DNA of 64,000 nucleotides. Origin: Phycisphaerae bacterium (lineage in GTDB: Bacteria > Planctomycetota > Phycisphaerae > UBA1845 > Fen-1342). How positions within the stretch are numbered: the stretch's first letter is position 1; the number at the start of each line of letters is the position of its first letter. The notes below the pieces were generated by a model. It searched no databases. It was not told the DNA's origin and saw only the letters and a program-made list of their open reading frames with translations. The stretch is taken from NCBI GenBank assembly GCA_028277645.1, contig JANQFV010000051.1, positions 1-64,000 of the forward strand, in the 5' to 3' direction. Made by a program: the position numbers and the translations under genes. Below, piece after piece: positions 1 through 9,083 of the stretch.

Positions 1-3000
1 GATACGCGGCGTACCACGCGACCGGGTCGACGACGGCGTCAACGAACGCGTTGATGTCGCCAAAGTCCACCAGACCGTCGCAGTTCATGTCCGCCGCCAG
101 CCACATCCGCAGCAGGTTGCCGTCCGCATCATACTCATACTGATACGACTGCTCCGGTACGCTACGCAGTCGCACGCCCGCGTACTGATTGAGCTCATTC
201 GCGACATAGGACTGATTCGGATCACCCGGATCATCCCAGGTCCGCGCCAGCTCACGATTGCCGATCGAGTCGTAATCGTAGTCATTCGTCGTTCCGTCGC
301 GGATTGCACTGGTCAGCTCGTTACGGGCGTTGTAGCCGAACGTCTCCGGAATCGGCGTGCCCGGCAGGCCGAATGCCGCGCCGCTGTATTCGACCGAGCG
401 TCGCATACCCAGACGTCCGTTGGTGTAGTCGTACTTCGAGATCAGCTTCGCGGGATCGCTCGCATCCCAGTGGTTCTGCACGTAATCCAGCGCGTCGCGA
501 TCGGTTTCGTAGATATACTTGCGCTGCGCGCGCTGCTCTACGTGATAGTAGTCGGGCGGAATGCCGTCCTCCACGACCGCGTTAACGGTGATCGATTCGA
601 CCAGGTCGGTGCCGGCCCGGTAGCGGTACGATGCGCCGTGTGCGTCCAGACCGCCATTCGGGGCGGGCAGTCCCGGCCCCGTGACACGGTTCAATCGCCC
701 CGTCGTGTCATAGTGGTAGTCAGCGTCGTACACCTCCGTGCCGTCAATATTGACCGTCACGCCCTCGAAGCGCCCTGGTGTGCCCGTCGTCGTGTAGTGC
801 TGCACGGTCTGGACGGGATCGTGATAGAGCGTGTTGTCGATCAGCTCGTGCGTGGGCTGGAGCGTGTTGTTGTACGTAAACGTGCGTGTTCCCGCCGCGT
901 CGACCACCGTCTTCAGCGCTCCGGTGCGCGTGTACGCATACGTGACGCTCGGCGTGCTTTGGTCGCTGTACGTAACGGTCTTCAGCGCGCCAGTGTTCAG
1001 GTCGCTGGGATCTTCGCCGTGGTACGCGTACGTGGTGAGCACGCCGCGTGCCCAGGTCCGCGTCTTCAGGCGACCGTCGGGGGTGTAGCTGTAGATGATA
1101 TCCTTGGCTGCATCGTCGGTCTTTTTCGCAAGCAGTCCAGTACCAGGATGGTACTGCCAGGTCGTCTGATCTGCGTCCCCGGTCGTTCCCGGCCAAGTTG
1201 AGCCGTCCCAACCAGTGCCCTCGCGGAACGTGTTGAGCACGGCCAGTTGCCCAAAGTCGTTGTATTCGTACTCGACCGGATACGGCGCGTTGCCCCAGGT
1301 GCGCCAGACCGGCTGGCCGGGCGTGGTGGGGTCATACGCGTGCCGAGTGACACGATCGGGATCGGTCAGATCATCCCCCGGCGTGGTGATTGAGGCAACA
1401 CGACCGGCGCCGACACCATCGGGGTAGTACGTGTACGTCGTCCGGATACCGTGGCCATCTTCCGTCCAGTCCACCTGACCGAGCTCGTTGTAGCGCGTTG
1501 TCGTGGACACACTCGCTGATCCGCCCGCGACGCCGTCATCGTCACGCGCTACCGTGACCGTTCGAAGGTCCGGATCGTAGTCATGCATCATCAGGACGCC
1601 GGTCTTCGATTGCTGCGAGATCAGCAGGCCGTTGACCGTTACCTGCTCGGCGGTAGTTGCGCTGTCGGGATGTGTAACACGTTCTGTGCGTTCTCGCTCG
1701 GCCGTATTGATCAGCGTCACTGACGTCGTCGTGTTGCCGTGCGCATCAAACGAGCGCGTTTCGCGCGTCAATCCACTTGTCCCGAAGTCCGTCAGTCGTT
1801 CCTTGGTCTGCGAGACGGTGATCTCCACGCCACCGTCATCGTAAGTCTTGGCGGTCGCGACGCGCCACAGGCCGCTATTGGTTTCGTACTCGGTCGAACT
1901 TACCATCAGGCGATCCACCGAACTGGGATCGTCCGGATCCAGGTCGCCATCGCCGTCCAGGTCCAGCCCGGTGACGGACAGGTTGCCGAGTTCATCGTAT
2001 TCGTACAGCGTCGGTGCTTGCATGACATCGCCGCCGGGCGCCTCGGTCCAGGTGCTTTTCAATTGGCCCGTGGTGGTGTCGTAAGCGTATTTCGTCGTTA
2101 GATTGCCGCTGGGGTAGGCCGGACGGGTCTCCTCAATAGTGCGCCCGAGCCAGTCGACCGTCGTCTTGGTCACCCGTTCGCCGGCCGGACCTTCGGTCAC
2201 CTCCGTCCACTGGGTACCGTCGCCGTTCACACCGTAGTCGTAGGTTCGCGGCACAACGCCCGTTCCCGTCACGCTGTACACGCGGCCGTCCCGGTAGTAT
2301 TCCGTGATGACCGTACTGCCGTCGGCATTCGTCACGGTCTCCTTGCGGTGACCGTTGACCAGGATTTCGTAATCGTAGTTCGTTTCCAACTGGGATTGCT
2401 GCTGACTGTCCAACGTTGCCGTACGCCTGATACGACCGACGAGGTCGTACTCCGACTCCGTTTGCACGCCCTGCGCAACGCCGGTCTGCGTTGTGCGAAC
2501 CGTCGGACCGTTGGCGTAGCCGTATGCGTAAGACGTAACCTGATCGATCGCAGTCACGCCAGTGCCTTCGTCGCCCAAGCGTGTGGTTTCAGTCGGCCGA
2601 CCGAGCGCGTCTACCTTGTACTCGGTTACCACACCGACCGGATCGGTAACCGTGCGATTCTGACAGCAGTCACTATAGACAGTTACGGTCTCTTCGATTG
2701 GCGCCCCTTGCGGGTCGGCCGGGTCCATTCGCTGATCGTGCGTCACGCGACCGCGATCGTCACGCACGAAGGTCTGGAGCCCCGTTAGGACATACGTCGA
2801 TCCGTCATAGATGTATGACTCGATTTGGCGCGGCGCTTCACCCATACTATCCTGCCGTGTAATCTGCTTGGTCGACAGGAATGCCACCGGTCCCGTAAGT
2901 AACTCACGACTAACACTAACATACGTACCATCTGTCGGTATATCGTATTCGTCATAGCTGTCATCCGGACGCTTGATCTGCTCCACTCGTACGCGGTCGA

Positions 3001-5188
3001 TTTCGGCGACCCATTCGTAAAGTGTTCCGGTCTCAACGAAATCCACGGCGTCCGAGTATCGTTGTTCGCGTACAAGCCGCGGCACGAAGTACGGTAACTG
3101 CGTCCCTCCGGGGTTCTCGTACTGAATCAAGTAGACGATCCGCTCGACCTCCGTCTCATCCACATAGCGGTGAAGCGACTTGATATTCCATTGCGCGTCA
3201 TAGACCCGCACGACGCCCTCGACGCCAAGACCCTGCGGATCAGGCTCTGCGACGGGTAACGCCGTATCCTTGACGCCACGGATTTCCGTAACCGTCCATT
3301 CCGTCCCACTGTCAGTGGGGTCAGGGGCTTCCAGGGGGCCATAGACGTACCAGACCCAAGACCCGTTGGGATTCTCCTGCCATTTCAGGCTCCCCTCATA
3401 CAGGCCATCCGCGTAGTACTCCCGACGCGTAAGGAGGTTCGCGCCATCGGGATCGACCGTCTGCTCCGTCCACGGCGCGTCTTCGGTGTCGTGCCTGGTG
3501 ACGACGTGGGCCGTGACCTGCCATTGGCCGTCACGCCACTCTCTCATGATCCGCGTGCGCTCGTACGCCTGTCCGTCGTACGTCCACTCGACGCTCTCTT
3601 CGCCGATGTGGGGGTCGAGTTCATGAATAACGCCGTCACCGTCCGAGTCGTAGGCTTCTAGGGTCCAATTGCGACCGTCGGGTCCGGCTGACAGCGTTCC
3701 GCGATAGACGTACTTCTCCCGTCTCCGTTCAGGTACGCTATCGAACTTGCTGGCCGTAACATTCATGGCCGAGCCGTTGACGGATTCCTCGAGGTTCCAG
3801 CGAATGAACGGTGCAGCCCCCGGTTTCGGCTCATAGAGATCGCCGACCAGATTCATGTCCAGCGTGTGATAGTACTTCAAATCGCATTCGTATTCGCCAC
3901 CTGTACCGACGTCGGTCACATTGACGACCTGCTTGGCCGTTTGGATCTGGTAGCCGTTCGATAGGTCGACGACTTTGACGTCGTTACCGAGATCCTGGTC
4001 GCGACGCACGTAGTACTTCAGGTTCTCGGCACTGACGAGCCCGACGGCCGGCCGGTCTGCGTTGAAAAAAATCGCCCCGTTCGACTGCTCGCCGCCGCAC
4101 TCGTCGAGGTTGAACTGCATGCTCAGGCTGTTGAGGCCAGCCCGGGCCGAACCGGGGCCGCAGTCACCACAACCGACGGGCAATGCCGCTCGCGCGACCT
4201 CACAGACGCCCATCCGCGCTACGACTTCAATTTCACCGGAAAAGGGCTCGTGGAGCGTGAGCCATTTCTTGCAGTCGCTCTTGGCCGACGAGATGGTCGC
4301 TGTCTTCGGATCGAGCCGATGTACGCTTCCTTCGTCAGAGTGGCCCCAAATCTGCCATTCAAGGTTCGAAGGGATTGGGCACGAACACTGATTCTCCATG
4401 GAAAGCGACAACAGCGTGCGCTCTCCTGGACAGAGACTTCCTTCTTCGAAAGAAATCGTCGCTTCGGGGCAGACCACGTGCACCACCAGCGAGACCGTGC
4501 ACGACTCACCCCCGCAACCATACCAGTCCTCGTCTGCGCACGTGAAGTGAATCGTGAAATCGCCCTCCGTCATTGTCTTGTAGTAATGATTGCATGCGTC
4601 CGTGTTGGGGTGCATGAACGATTGACCGGCGGTCCCCGTGACTGACCAGCCCTGATGGACAAGATCTTCGAGACCGCCAGCGCAGCAGCACGTTGGACCA
4701 GGAAGGCATTCACACTGGTACCAACTGTCCCAACAGGGTGAGAGTGTTCCCGGCTCCGGATACCCCGTGTCGAAATCACTGCCATGTCCCCATGCATGAA
4801 TGATGGTGCCGAGACAGACCGTCGCTTCGTAGCTGGGGCAAGGCGGGCCGGATGTTTCGACCATCGCCAGCGGACTGCCGCCGCAGTTCGGATCAGCGCC
4901 CGGTACCGCGAGGCAACTCACATCGTAGGCAGCGAAACCAGCGGATATGGGAGGATCATTACTACCGTATTCGCCGCCGCAATCACACCTGCTCTGCTCC
5001 AAGTTAGTCCCTGGGCCCGTAGAATCGCAGCGGGTCCGGGGATTCTCAGGTTGGTCACAAGGGGTTGTGCCCTGGGCATACGCGGCACTCCCGTCACTAC
5101 CCGATAGTCTCGGAAGCGCAATAACGGTAAGGGCGGCGAGCAAGCAAGTAGCGGTTACCGACTTTGACGGCCGCACACATCGTGACAT
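1..5188 (-). CDS. Giant secreted RHS/YD-repeat protein with dockerin-like module (partial)
   Basis: The frame is open from an ATG at 5188 to the left edge, so over 1,729 residues are present and the C-terminus lies outside. GGAGG sits 8 nt before the ATG. The N-terminus is a signal peptide with a likely AYA-Q cleavage site near residue 38, followed by a cysteine-rich region of roughly 300 residues (Cys pairs and a CCC run). The body contains many tyrosine-rich YD-type units such as KYAYDTTTGQLKSTW, as in RHS proteins. At the truncated end the motif DMNCDGLVDFGDI matches the dockerin-like calcium-binding repeat common in planctomycete exoproteins. I checked the frame at several points (near 4080, 3118, 2098 and 118) and it is intact. 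RHS proteins form large beta-cage shells, often around a toxic or adhesive C-terminal domain. Whether this one carries an effector cannot be seen here. Confidence 0.9.
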   Translation of the reverse strand, partial: MSRCVRPSKSVTATCLLAALTVIALPRLSGSDGSAAYAQGTTPCDQPENPRTRCDSTGPGTNLEQSRCDCGGEYGSNDPPISAGFAAYDVSCLAVPGADPNCGGSPLAMVETSGPPCPSYEATVCLGTIIHAWGHGSDFDTGYPEPGTLSPCWDSWYQCECLPGPTCCCAGGLEDLVHQGWSVTGTAGQSFMHPNTDACNHYYKTMTEGDFTIHFTCADEDWYGCGGESCTVSLVVHVVCPEATISFEEGSLCPGERTLLSLSMENQCSCPIPSNLEWQIWGHSDEGSVHRLDPKTATISSAKSDCKKWLTLHEPFSGEIEVVARMGVCEVARAALPVGCGDCGPGSARAGLNSLSMQFNLDECGGEQSNGAIFFNADRPAVGLVSAENLKYYVRRDQDLGNDVKVVDLSNGYQIQTAKQVVNVTDVGTGGEYECDLKYYHTLDMNLVGDLYEPKPGAAPFIRWNLEESVNGSAMNVTASKFDSVPERRREKYVYRGTLSAGPDGRNWTLEAYDSDGDGVIHELDPHIGEESVEWTYDGQAYERTRIMREWRDGQWQVTAHVVTRHDTEDAPWTEQTVDPDGANLLTRREYYADGLYEGSLKWQENPNGSWVWYVYGPLEAPDPTDSGTEWTVTEIRGVKDTALPVAEPDPQGLGVEGVVRVYDAQWNIKSLHRYVDETEVERIVYLIQYENPGGTQLPYFVPRLVREQRYSDAVDFVETGTLYEWVAEIDRVRVEQIKRPDDSYDEYDIPTDGTYVSVSRELLTGPVAFLSTKQITRQDSMGEAPRQIESYIYDGSTYVLTGLQTFVRDDRGRVTHDQRMDPADPQGAPIEETVTVYSDCCQNRTVTDPVGVVTEYKVDALGRPTETTRLGDEGTGVTAIDQVTSYAYGYANGPTVRTTQTGVAQGVQTESEYDLVGRIRRTATLDSQQQSQLETNYDYEILVNGHRKETVTNADGSTVITEYYRDGRVYSVTGTGVVPRTYDYGVNGDGTQWTEVTEGPAGERVTKTTVDWLGRTIEETRPAYPSGNLTTKYAYDTTTGQLKSTWTEAPGGDVMQAPTLYEYDELGNLSVTGLDLDGDGDLDPDDPSSVDRLMVSSTEYETNSGLWRVATAKTYDDGGVEITVSQTKERLTDFGTSGLTRETRSFDAHGNTTTSVTLINTAERERTERVTHPDSATTAEQVTVNGLLISQQSKTGVLMMHDYDPDLRTVTVARDDDGVAGGSASVSTTTRYNELGQVDWTEDGHGIRTTYTYYPDGVGAGRVASITTPGDDLTDPDRVTRHAYDPTTPGQPVWRTWGNAPYPVEYEYNDFGQLAVLNTFREGTGWDGSTWPGTTGDADQTTWQYHPGTGLLAKKTDDAAKDIIYSYTPDGRLKTRTWARGVLTTYAYHGEDPSDLNTGALKTVTYSDQSTPSVTYAYTRTGALKTVVDAAGTRTFTYNNTLQPTHELIDNTLYHDPVQTVQHYTTTGTPGRFEGVTVNIDGTEVYDADYHYDTTGRLNRVTGPGLPAPNGGLDAHGASYRYRAGTDLVESITVNAVVEDGIPPDYYHVEQRAQRKYIYETDRDALDYVQNHWDASDPAKLISKYDYTNGRLGMRRSVEYSGAAFGLPGTPIPETFGYNARNELTSAIRDGTTNDYDYDSIGNRELARTWDDPGDPNQSYVANELNQYAGVRLRSVPEQSYQYEYDADGNLLRMWLAADMNCDGLVDFGDINAFVDAVVDPVAWYAAY

Positions 5189-5825
5189 CTTTAATTCCTC
5201 CGCAGGCCCCGCAGGCCTGTGTTTCCCAGGGGTTCGTCTCGGGGAGCATCCGCCGCAAACCCAACGGCTATTCGAACCGCGTCGCATCACGCCGACTCAC
5301 CTGCGCCGAGGTCAGCACGACACTGCAGTCGCTTCTAGCGACTTCATTGTCCGGTCTCGTGGAATCCCCAGGGCGCTCCCTCCGATGCGTCACGCCACGA
5401 GCGCCTCCAACGCCCGCTCCGGCGAAACGCTCCGACTGATCATCTAATAACTAAGATAGCCGATTATCTGCGAAGCGGACAGCGCTGGGCCAAGATACGT
5501 CGGTTTCGGTCGATCCTCGTGAGTTGCTCAGGCAGATGTACTACGAGAGCCCAGTCGCACCGGTCGAAGCCACCGCAGTGACCAGAACCGTTCACGAGCG
5601 ACCACGATCAGCGACTGACTTGGATTAAGGTGCCGCGCTTGATGGCCAGCCGCGCCCCGGATGTGCGTGCGCGGTGACGGCACTCGGCGTCAGCAACGCA
5701 GAGATTGACAAATGCGCCGGCCCAATCATGGAGGCACCCTGCCGTCGCGGTCGTTCGGATATTCGTCGAAGCAGCGGGTTGCCGCTTCAACGGATTTGGA
5801 AAACGAACACACAACAGGCCCCGAA
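5189..5825. other. Gene-free spacer between RHS gene and tRNA-Leu
   Basis: About 640 bp upstream of the RHS start. Short frames here have no ribosome-binding site, no recognisable domain and biased shadow-like composition. The RHS promoter should lie in the first 100 bp, but I could not pick out a convincing -35/-10 pair. Confidence 0.5.
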
Positions 5826-5912
<87 letters not shown>

Positions 5913-5956
5913 ACGACTCACTTACTACGGCGACTGTCACGGCCGCGCAACCAGAT

Positions 5957-7129
5957 TCACGAGCGTCGGCGTTGTCTCGCTCCGCCCGGGTCGGATTGGG
6001 ACCGCCGTACGTTGATCGCGGCGGCATCGATGCTCGTCTTGATGTGCGCGGCGTAGAACTTCTCGATCATCTCGACGCTCGTGCGGCAGTTCTTGGCGAT
6101 CTGATAGATGTCCGCGCCTTCCATTAGCCGCAGACAGATGTACGTATGCCGGAGGCTGTAGGCGGTACGGCGGTTGCCGTCCCGGTCGAATTTCAGGTCA
6201 AGCTCCGCGAGGATCGTGTTGAACAGCTCGCGATGGCTTCCCGGGAAGAGGCGATCCGTCGGCTTGGCGTTGTTGCGCTTCCGCAAGCGCAGATACGGCC
6301 GGACTGCGCCGGTCGTGCTCTTGCAGTATCCGACACCGCGTTTTCCGCGCACCTCGATCTCGAGGATCGTCTCGCCGGTTCCACGGTCCTTCACGACCGC
6401 CACGTCCCGGAATTCCAGACGCGCGGCCTCATCGGGCCGAAGCCCCGTGTTCGCCATGAACAGCACGTAGTCGTGCAGCTGTTCACACTGCCACCGCCAG
6501 CGGTTGTTCAGCGGCGCTTTCGCCCGCTCGCGTGTGGCGGTATAGAGGCGGCGGTACTCGGCCTGGGAGAACCATGCCCGATGACCGATCTTGCCCGAGG
6601 TCTTATACGGTGGCGAGAGGTCGGGGACGTGGTCGATCCAGCCATGCCGCTGGGCCGTTTTCAACACCTGGCGCAGGGCCACGATTTTCTGGTGAATCGT
6701 GCTGCGCGCCGGCGGCTGGCCTGTCTTTGAGGTCCGGACGCGGTGAACGCGATAGTCCTGGACCTTGCCGGACGTGATCTCGGATAGAACCATCGATCCA
6801 AAGAACGGGATCAGATGCACGCGCAGGCGGTCGCTCTGGCTGGCCACATATTTGGGGCTTCGCTGCCCGTCGGTGATAACCGCGTATTCTCGCTCGAATA
6901 CCTCAGCCGCGAACTTGAACGTCTTGCCGGCCTTGATGCCGCCAGCGCGGTACTTGCCGCGCAGTTCAAGATACCAGTCCTCGGCAATGTCCTTCGCTCG
7001 GGATAGACTCTCCTCTTTCGTGCTGATGCGGCGGTTCTTGCCGGCAAGATACGTGGAGCACTGCCGGTATCGGCTGCCCTCTCGTTTGTAGACGTGGAGT
7101 CGCCCCCCTATCAAGGCGTGCTTTTCCAT
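5957..7129 (-). CDS. Tyrosine recombinase / phage-type integrase
   Basis: A 390-aa integrase. Residues ~70-165 form a SAM-like core-binding domain, and ~185-365 the catalytic domain. The box I arginine is R231 in NTGLRPDEAARL, the box II arginine is R327 in YSLRHTY, and the likely nucleophile is Y359 in EMIEKFYAAH. The usual first box II histidine is Tyr (Y324), and the usual GH motif before the nucleophile is replaced by NCRTS, a pattern seen in some integrases of this type. The start ATG at 7129 follows an AT-rich leader. The gene ends 44 nt from the 5' end of tRNA-Leu, rather than at the more usual 3' end. It probably catalysed integration and excision of all or part of the adjacent island. 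Confidence 0.92.
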   Translation of the reverse strand: MEKHALIGGRLHVYKREGSRYRQCSTYLAGKNRRISTKEESLSRAKDIAEDWYLELRGKYRAGGIKAGKTFKFAAEVFEREYAVITDGQRSPKYVASQSDRLRVHLIPFFGSMVLSEITSGKVQDYRVHRVRTSKTGQPPARSTIHQKIVALRQVLKTAQRHGWIDHVPDLSPPYKTSGKIGHRAWFSQAEYRRLYTATRERAKAPLNNRWRWQCEQLHDYVLFMANTGLRPDEAARLEFRDVAVVKDRGTGETILEIEVRGKRGVGYCKSTTGAVRPYLRLRKRNNAKPTDRLFPGSHRELFNTILAELDLKFDRDGNRRTAYSLRHTYICLRLMEGADIYQIAKNCRTSVEMIEKFYAAHIKTSIDAAAINVRRSQSDPGGARQRRRS

Positions 7130-7169
7130 ACAGCCGCTGTGTCAGAGTGTGGTGTAAGACGTATGTAAC

Positions 7170-7196
7170 AGTATAGGAACCGAAATCGAATGTCAA
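7170..7196 (-). promoter_or_regulatory. Candidate integrase promoter
   Basis: On the minus strand TTGACA (7191-7196) and TATACT (7170-7175) are separated by 15 nt, shorter than the 17-nt optimum, and lie 40 nt before the integrase ATG. Seen in the sequence; activity is inferred. Confidence 0.4.
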
Positions 7197-7415
7197 TCTG
7201 CTAATTATCTACTTGTAACATAAGCATATTTCCGTTGGGCGTTAGCAATAGTAACTCGATTTTGAGTCTTCTTTGTGCTGTAATAACTCACTGATATCCG
7301 TCAATAATTCTGTGTTTCATTGTGGTATGTGTAAGAGAGTGTGCAAGTGTTGGGTGCTGGTCTATGCCTGCGCGAGCGTGTCCGACAGTACACTCTTATC
7401 AAAACGCGTCAACTA

Positions 7416-7444
7416 TTGACTGTTCTCGGGAATACATGTATTAT
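7416..7444 (+). promoter_or_regulatory. Sigma70-type promoter of the antitoxin-toxin pair
   Basis: TTGACT (7416-7421) and TATTAT (7439-7444) are separated by exactly 17 nt, about 50 nt before the antitoxin ATG at 7494. The perfect palindrome ATACATGTAT (7432-7441) overlaps the spacer and -10 box and is a plausible operator for autorepression by the antitoxin or the antitoxin-toxin complex. Confidence 0.65.
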
Positions 7445-7493
7445 ACTTATTGTATGTAGAATACGTAATTGACATGAGCATAGGGGGTGGTAC

Positions 7494-7751
7494 ATGGTTA
7501 GAATCAGTGCCGGTAAGCTTCAACGGCAATGGGGCCGGATTCAGGATCTGGCGATCACGGGACCAGTGGCCGTCACATGCAACGGACGTGATCGCATGGT
7601 CCTGCTGTCGAGCAAGGAGTATCGCCGGCTGAAACGGCGGGATCAGGAGGTCTTAGCGCTTGCGGACTTCACGGAGGACGATCTACAGGCCATTCGTGCA
7701 GCAGAGCCGCCGGCTGAGGCTGGCCAATTCGACCACGAGCTGAACGGCTGA
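7494..7751 (+). CDS. Phd/YefM-like antitoxin
   Basis: An 85-aa protein preceded by AGGGGG 8 nt before the ATG. The N-terminal part has the Phd/YefM look: ITGPVAVTCNGRDRMVLLSS followed by EYRRLKRRD, the usual beta-hairpin and DNA-binding segment, with an acidic C-terminal tail that would wrap the toxin. It ends 4 nt before the TTG start of the downstream toxin frame. In the family the antitoxin neutralises the toxin and represses the operon. Here the toxin gene is truncated, so the antitoxin may now be a free regulator. Confidence 0.75.
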   Translation: MVRISAGKLQRQWGRIQDLAITGPVAVTCNGRDRMVLLSSKEYRRLKRRDQEVLALADFTEDDLQAIRAAEPPAEAGQFDHELNG

Positions 7752-8064
7752 TTCCTTGCCTTTCCCTGAGCCGGTGCCGGGCCTGGTTGTCCGCTATTCG
7801 TATCTGTGGGCCTCTGAACATCGCCGCGGCCGCGAGGAAGGCGTTAAGGACCGTCCCTGCGCGGTCATCCTGGTCGCCGTCGATGAAGCGGGTGACCAAG
7901 TCGTGACAGTGCTGCCGATCACGCACACGCCGCCGTCGAATCCAGCGCTGGCCGCGGAGATTCCGCGCCAGACTAAACGCCGCCCGGGCCTGGATAACCA
8001 AGCATCATGGATCGTCGTCACGGAGGCCAACCGCTTCGTATGCCGGCGCCGGCGAACGAGGGCG

Positions 8065-8118
8065 CTACCGAGCAGCGTAAAACGGGTTGATGTGCGGTGT
8101 TGTTGTAGTCGTTGTCAT
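8065..8118 (-). pseudogene. 5' remnant of DNA methyltransferase gene
   Basis: An ATG at 8118 with AGGGGG upstream opens MTTTTTTPHINPFYAAR and then a stop (17 codons). This is nearly the same N-terminus as the intact methyltransferase starting at 11657. It is the leftover start of a second methyltransferase copy cut off by a rearrangement. Confidence 0.8.
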
Positions 8119-8222
8119 TGTGTACCCCCTGATGTGAGTGTGGGCGGGCCTGACGGCCCGCCCGGTTGCAAGTGGTCCAGTCTCGCTTGTCGGTCGCGGT
8201 GCGGAGCGTGATCCGCCCGTCG
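8070..8222. repeat. Duplicated segment, copy 1
   Basis: About 153 bp closely matching 11606-11761 in the same orientation, with scattered substitutions and a few indels. On the minus strand it spans the end of an upstream gene, a GC-rich hairpin and the first codons of a DNA methyltransferase gene. The left edge of similarity coincides with the truncation of the MazF-like toxin. Confidence 0.85.
8142..8163 (-). terminator. GC hairpin before methyltransferase remnant
   Basis: GGGCGGGCC-TGAC-GGCCCGCCC is a perfect 9-bp stem with a 4-nt loop, and copy 2 has it too (11681-11702). It lies between the preceding gene end and the methyltransferase start. With no T-tract it may be a weak terminator, an attenuator or an mRNA-stabilising hairpin. 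Confidence 0.5.
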
Positions 8223-8320
8223 AGTGGGACGACTTCGAGCTGGATGTTGAAGCCCTGGCTGTTGCCTTGGGCCAGTGAATCATCACAGGCGAAATCGGCT
8301 GCCGTTTCTCTTGCTGCTAC
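8180..8320 (-). pseudogene. 3' fragment of an unknown gene upstream of the methyltransferase
   Basis: A frame overlapping the stop of the 8317-8616 gene encodes a beta-rich stretch ending in PLDGRITLRTATDKRD. In copy 2 the equivalent frame stops right after KRD (TGA), while here that codon is TGG and translation would run on. There is no ATG or GTG start in this frame, so it looks like a decayed or frameshifted gene end. Function unknown. Confidence 0.35.
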
Positions 8321-8616
8321 TCAACTTCGGCAACAACCAGGGCTGTTACGTATCCGGAATACGGGTCGTCGAAATTCTTGTCCGCAAAGCTGCACTCTAC
8401 CTTGAACCTAACAGTGTTATGAGCGATGCTTACAAAATCCGTGTCTGCTTCGACGCGGTTCATGGGCCGATCATCCCGCGTAATGTCAAGCGCGAATCCG
8501 TTCAACGCCACACCTGCGCGGATCACGCGCGAATTAAACACCGCGGCGCCTTCGATACTGCGGCGCCCTGTTCCGTTTGGAATCGTCACCGATACTGTTC
8601 TGAAGTCTACTGGCAT
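8317..8616 (-). CDS. Conserved-looking small all-beta protein of unknown function
   Basis: I chose the ATG at 8616 because AAAAAGGAAAC precedes it. A longer frame starts at 8658. The 99-aa product begins MPVDFRTVSVTI and alternates hydrophobic strands (AGVALNGFALDI, VRFKVECSF, GYVTALVVAEVE) with polar turns, so it is probably an all-beta domain. It has no signal peptide or membrane segment. I do not recognise the family with certainty; it faintly recalls small lectin-like or phage structural proteins. It belongs to the island and lies upstream of the duplicated segment. Confidence 0.5.
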   Translation of the reverse strand: MPVDFRTVSVTIPNGTGRRSIEGAAVFNSRVIRAGVALNGFALDITRDDRPMNRVEADTDFVSIAHNTVRFKVECSFADKNFDDPYSGYVTALVVAEVE

Positions 8617-9083
8617 TGTGTTTCCTTTTTTCGATTTCTTGTCACCGATATTTCCCATTTATCACACACTCAGTCGCCAGCACACGCAGGCAGCTACTCG
8701 ATTCAAGCGACAACGGGCTCTCTCGCCGCGATTCATGCCTGCCTAGCTGCTCCATCTTGCCAATCCTGCCACTGACACCTCCAAAACCTCATCGTCCAAT
8801 CCGCCCGTCAGGAGGCTTAAGCTGCGCAATGTCGTTCACGCGCGCATAACGCTCGCGTCGATCAAGAAACGCGCACATTCACGGCATCGGCCCTACAATT
8901 TAAGGAACGTGATCGCACGGCCGCGCTTTCGCGCGTCCGCGAGCATTCCTCAGATTTTCACATTTGTCATCTCGGCAGTAGCTTTTAAGCAAGAACAGGA
9001 GGCGTTTACTTGTCACGAAATACCTGAACCGAACGCGAGCAATGGGTGAAGAGAGCTTGTGCACCAGCCGGGGCGTGTCACGG
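8617..9083. other. Gene-free island spacer
   Basis: About 470 bp between the small beta protein and the AbiEii-like gene. Short frames in it have no start signals or recognisable motifs, and nothing else stands out. It could hold the promoter of the 8317-8616 gene. Confidence 0.4.

Larger units (their letters stand above)
7130..7493. other. AT-rich divergent intergenic region
   Basis: About 360 bp between the divergent integrase and antitoxin genes, much more AT-rich than the rest of the window. It carries predicted promoters for both sides and several short palindromes. The composition fits imported DNA and a shared control region. Confidence 0.6.
7756..8211 (+). pseudogene. Truncated MazF/PemK-like toxin
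   Basis: A TTG start 4 nt after the antitoxin stop opens a frame whose first ~95 residues look like a MazF/PemK-type endoribonuclease: KDRPCAVILVAV, VTVLPITHTPP, and WIVVTEANRFV. Just after NRFV (about 8040) the sequence becomes arginine/cysteine-rich nonsense that reads through the duplicated segment starting at 8070. The genuine C-terminus has therefore been replaced at a recombination junction. Loss of the C-terminal helix and strand probably inactivates the toxin. The family assignment rests on motif pattern and gene order. Confidence 0.65.
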
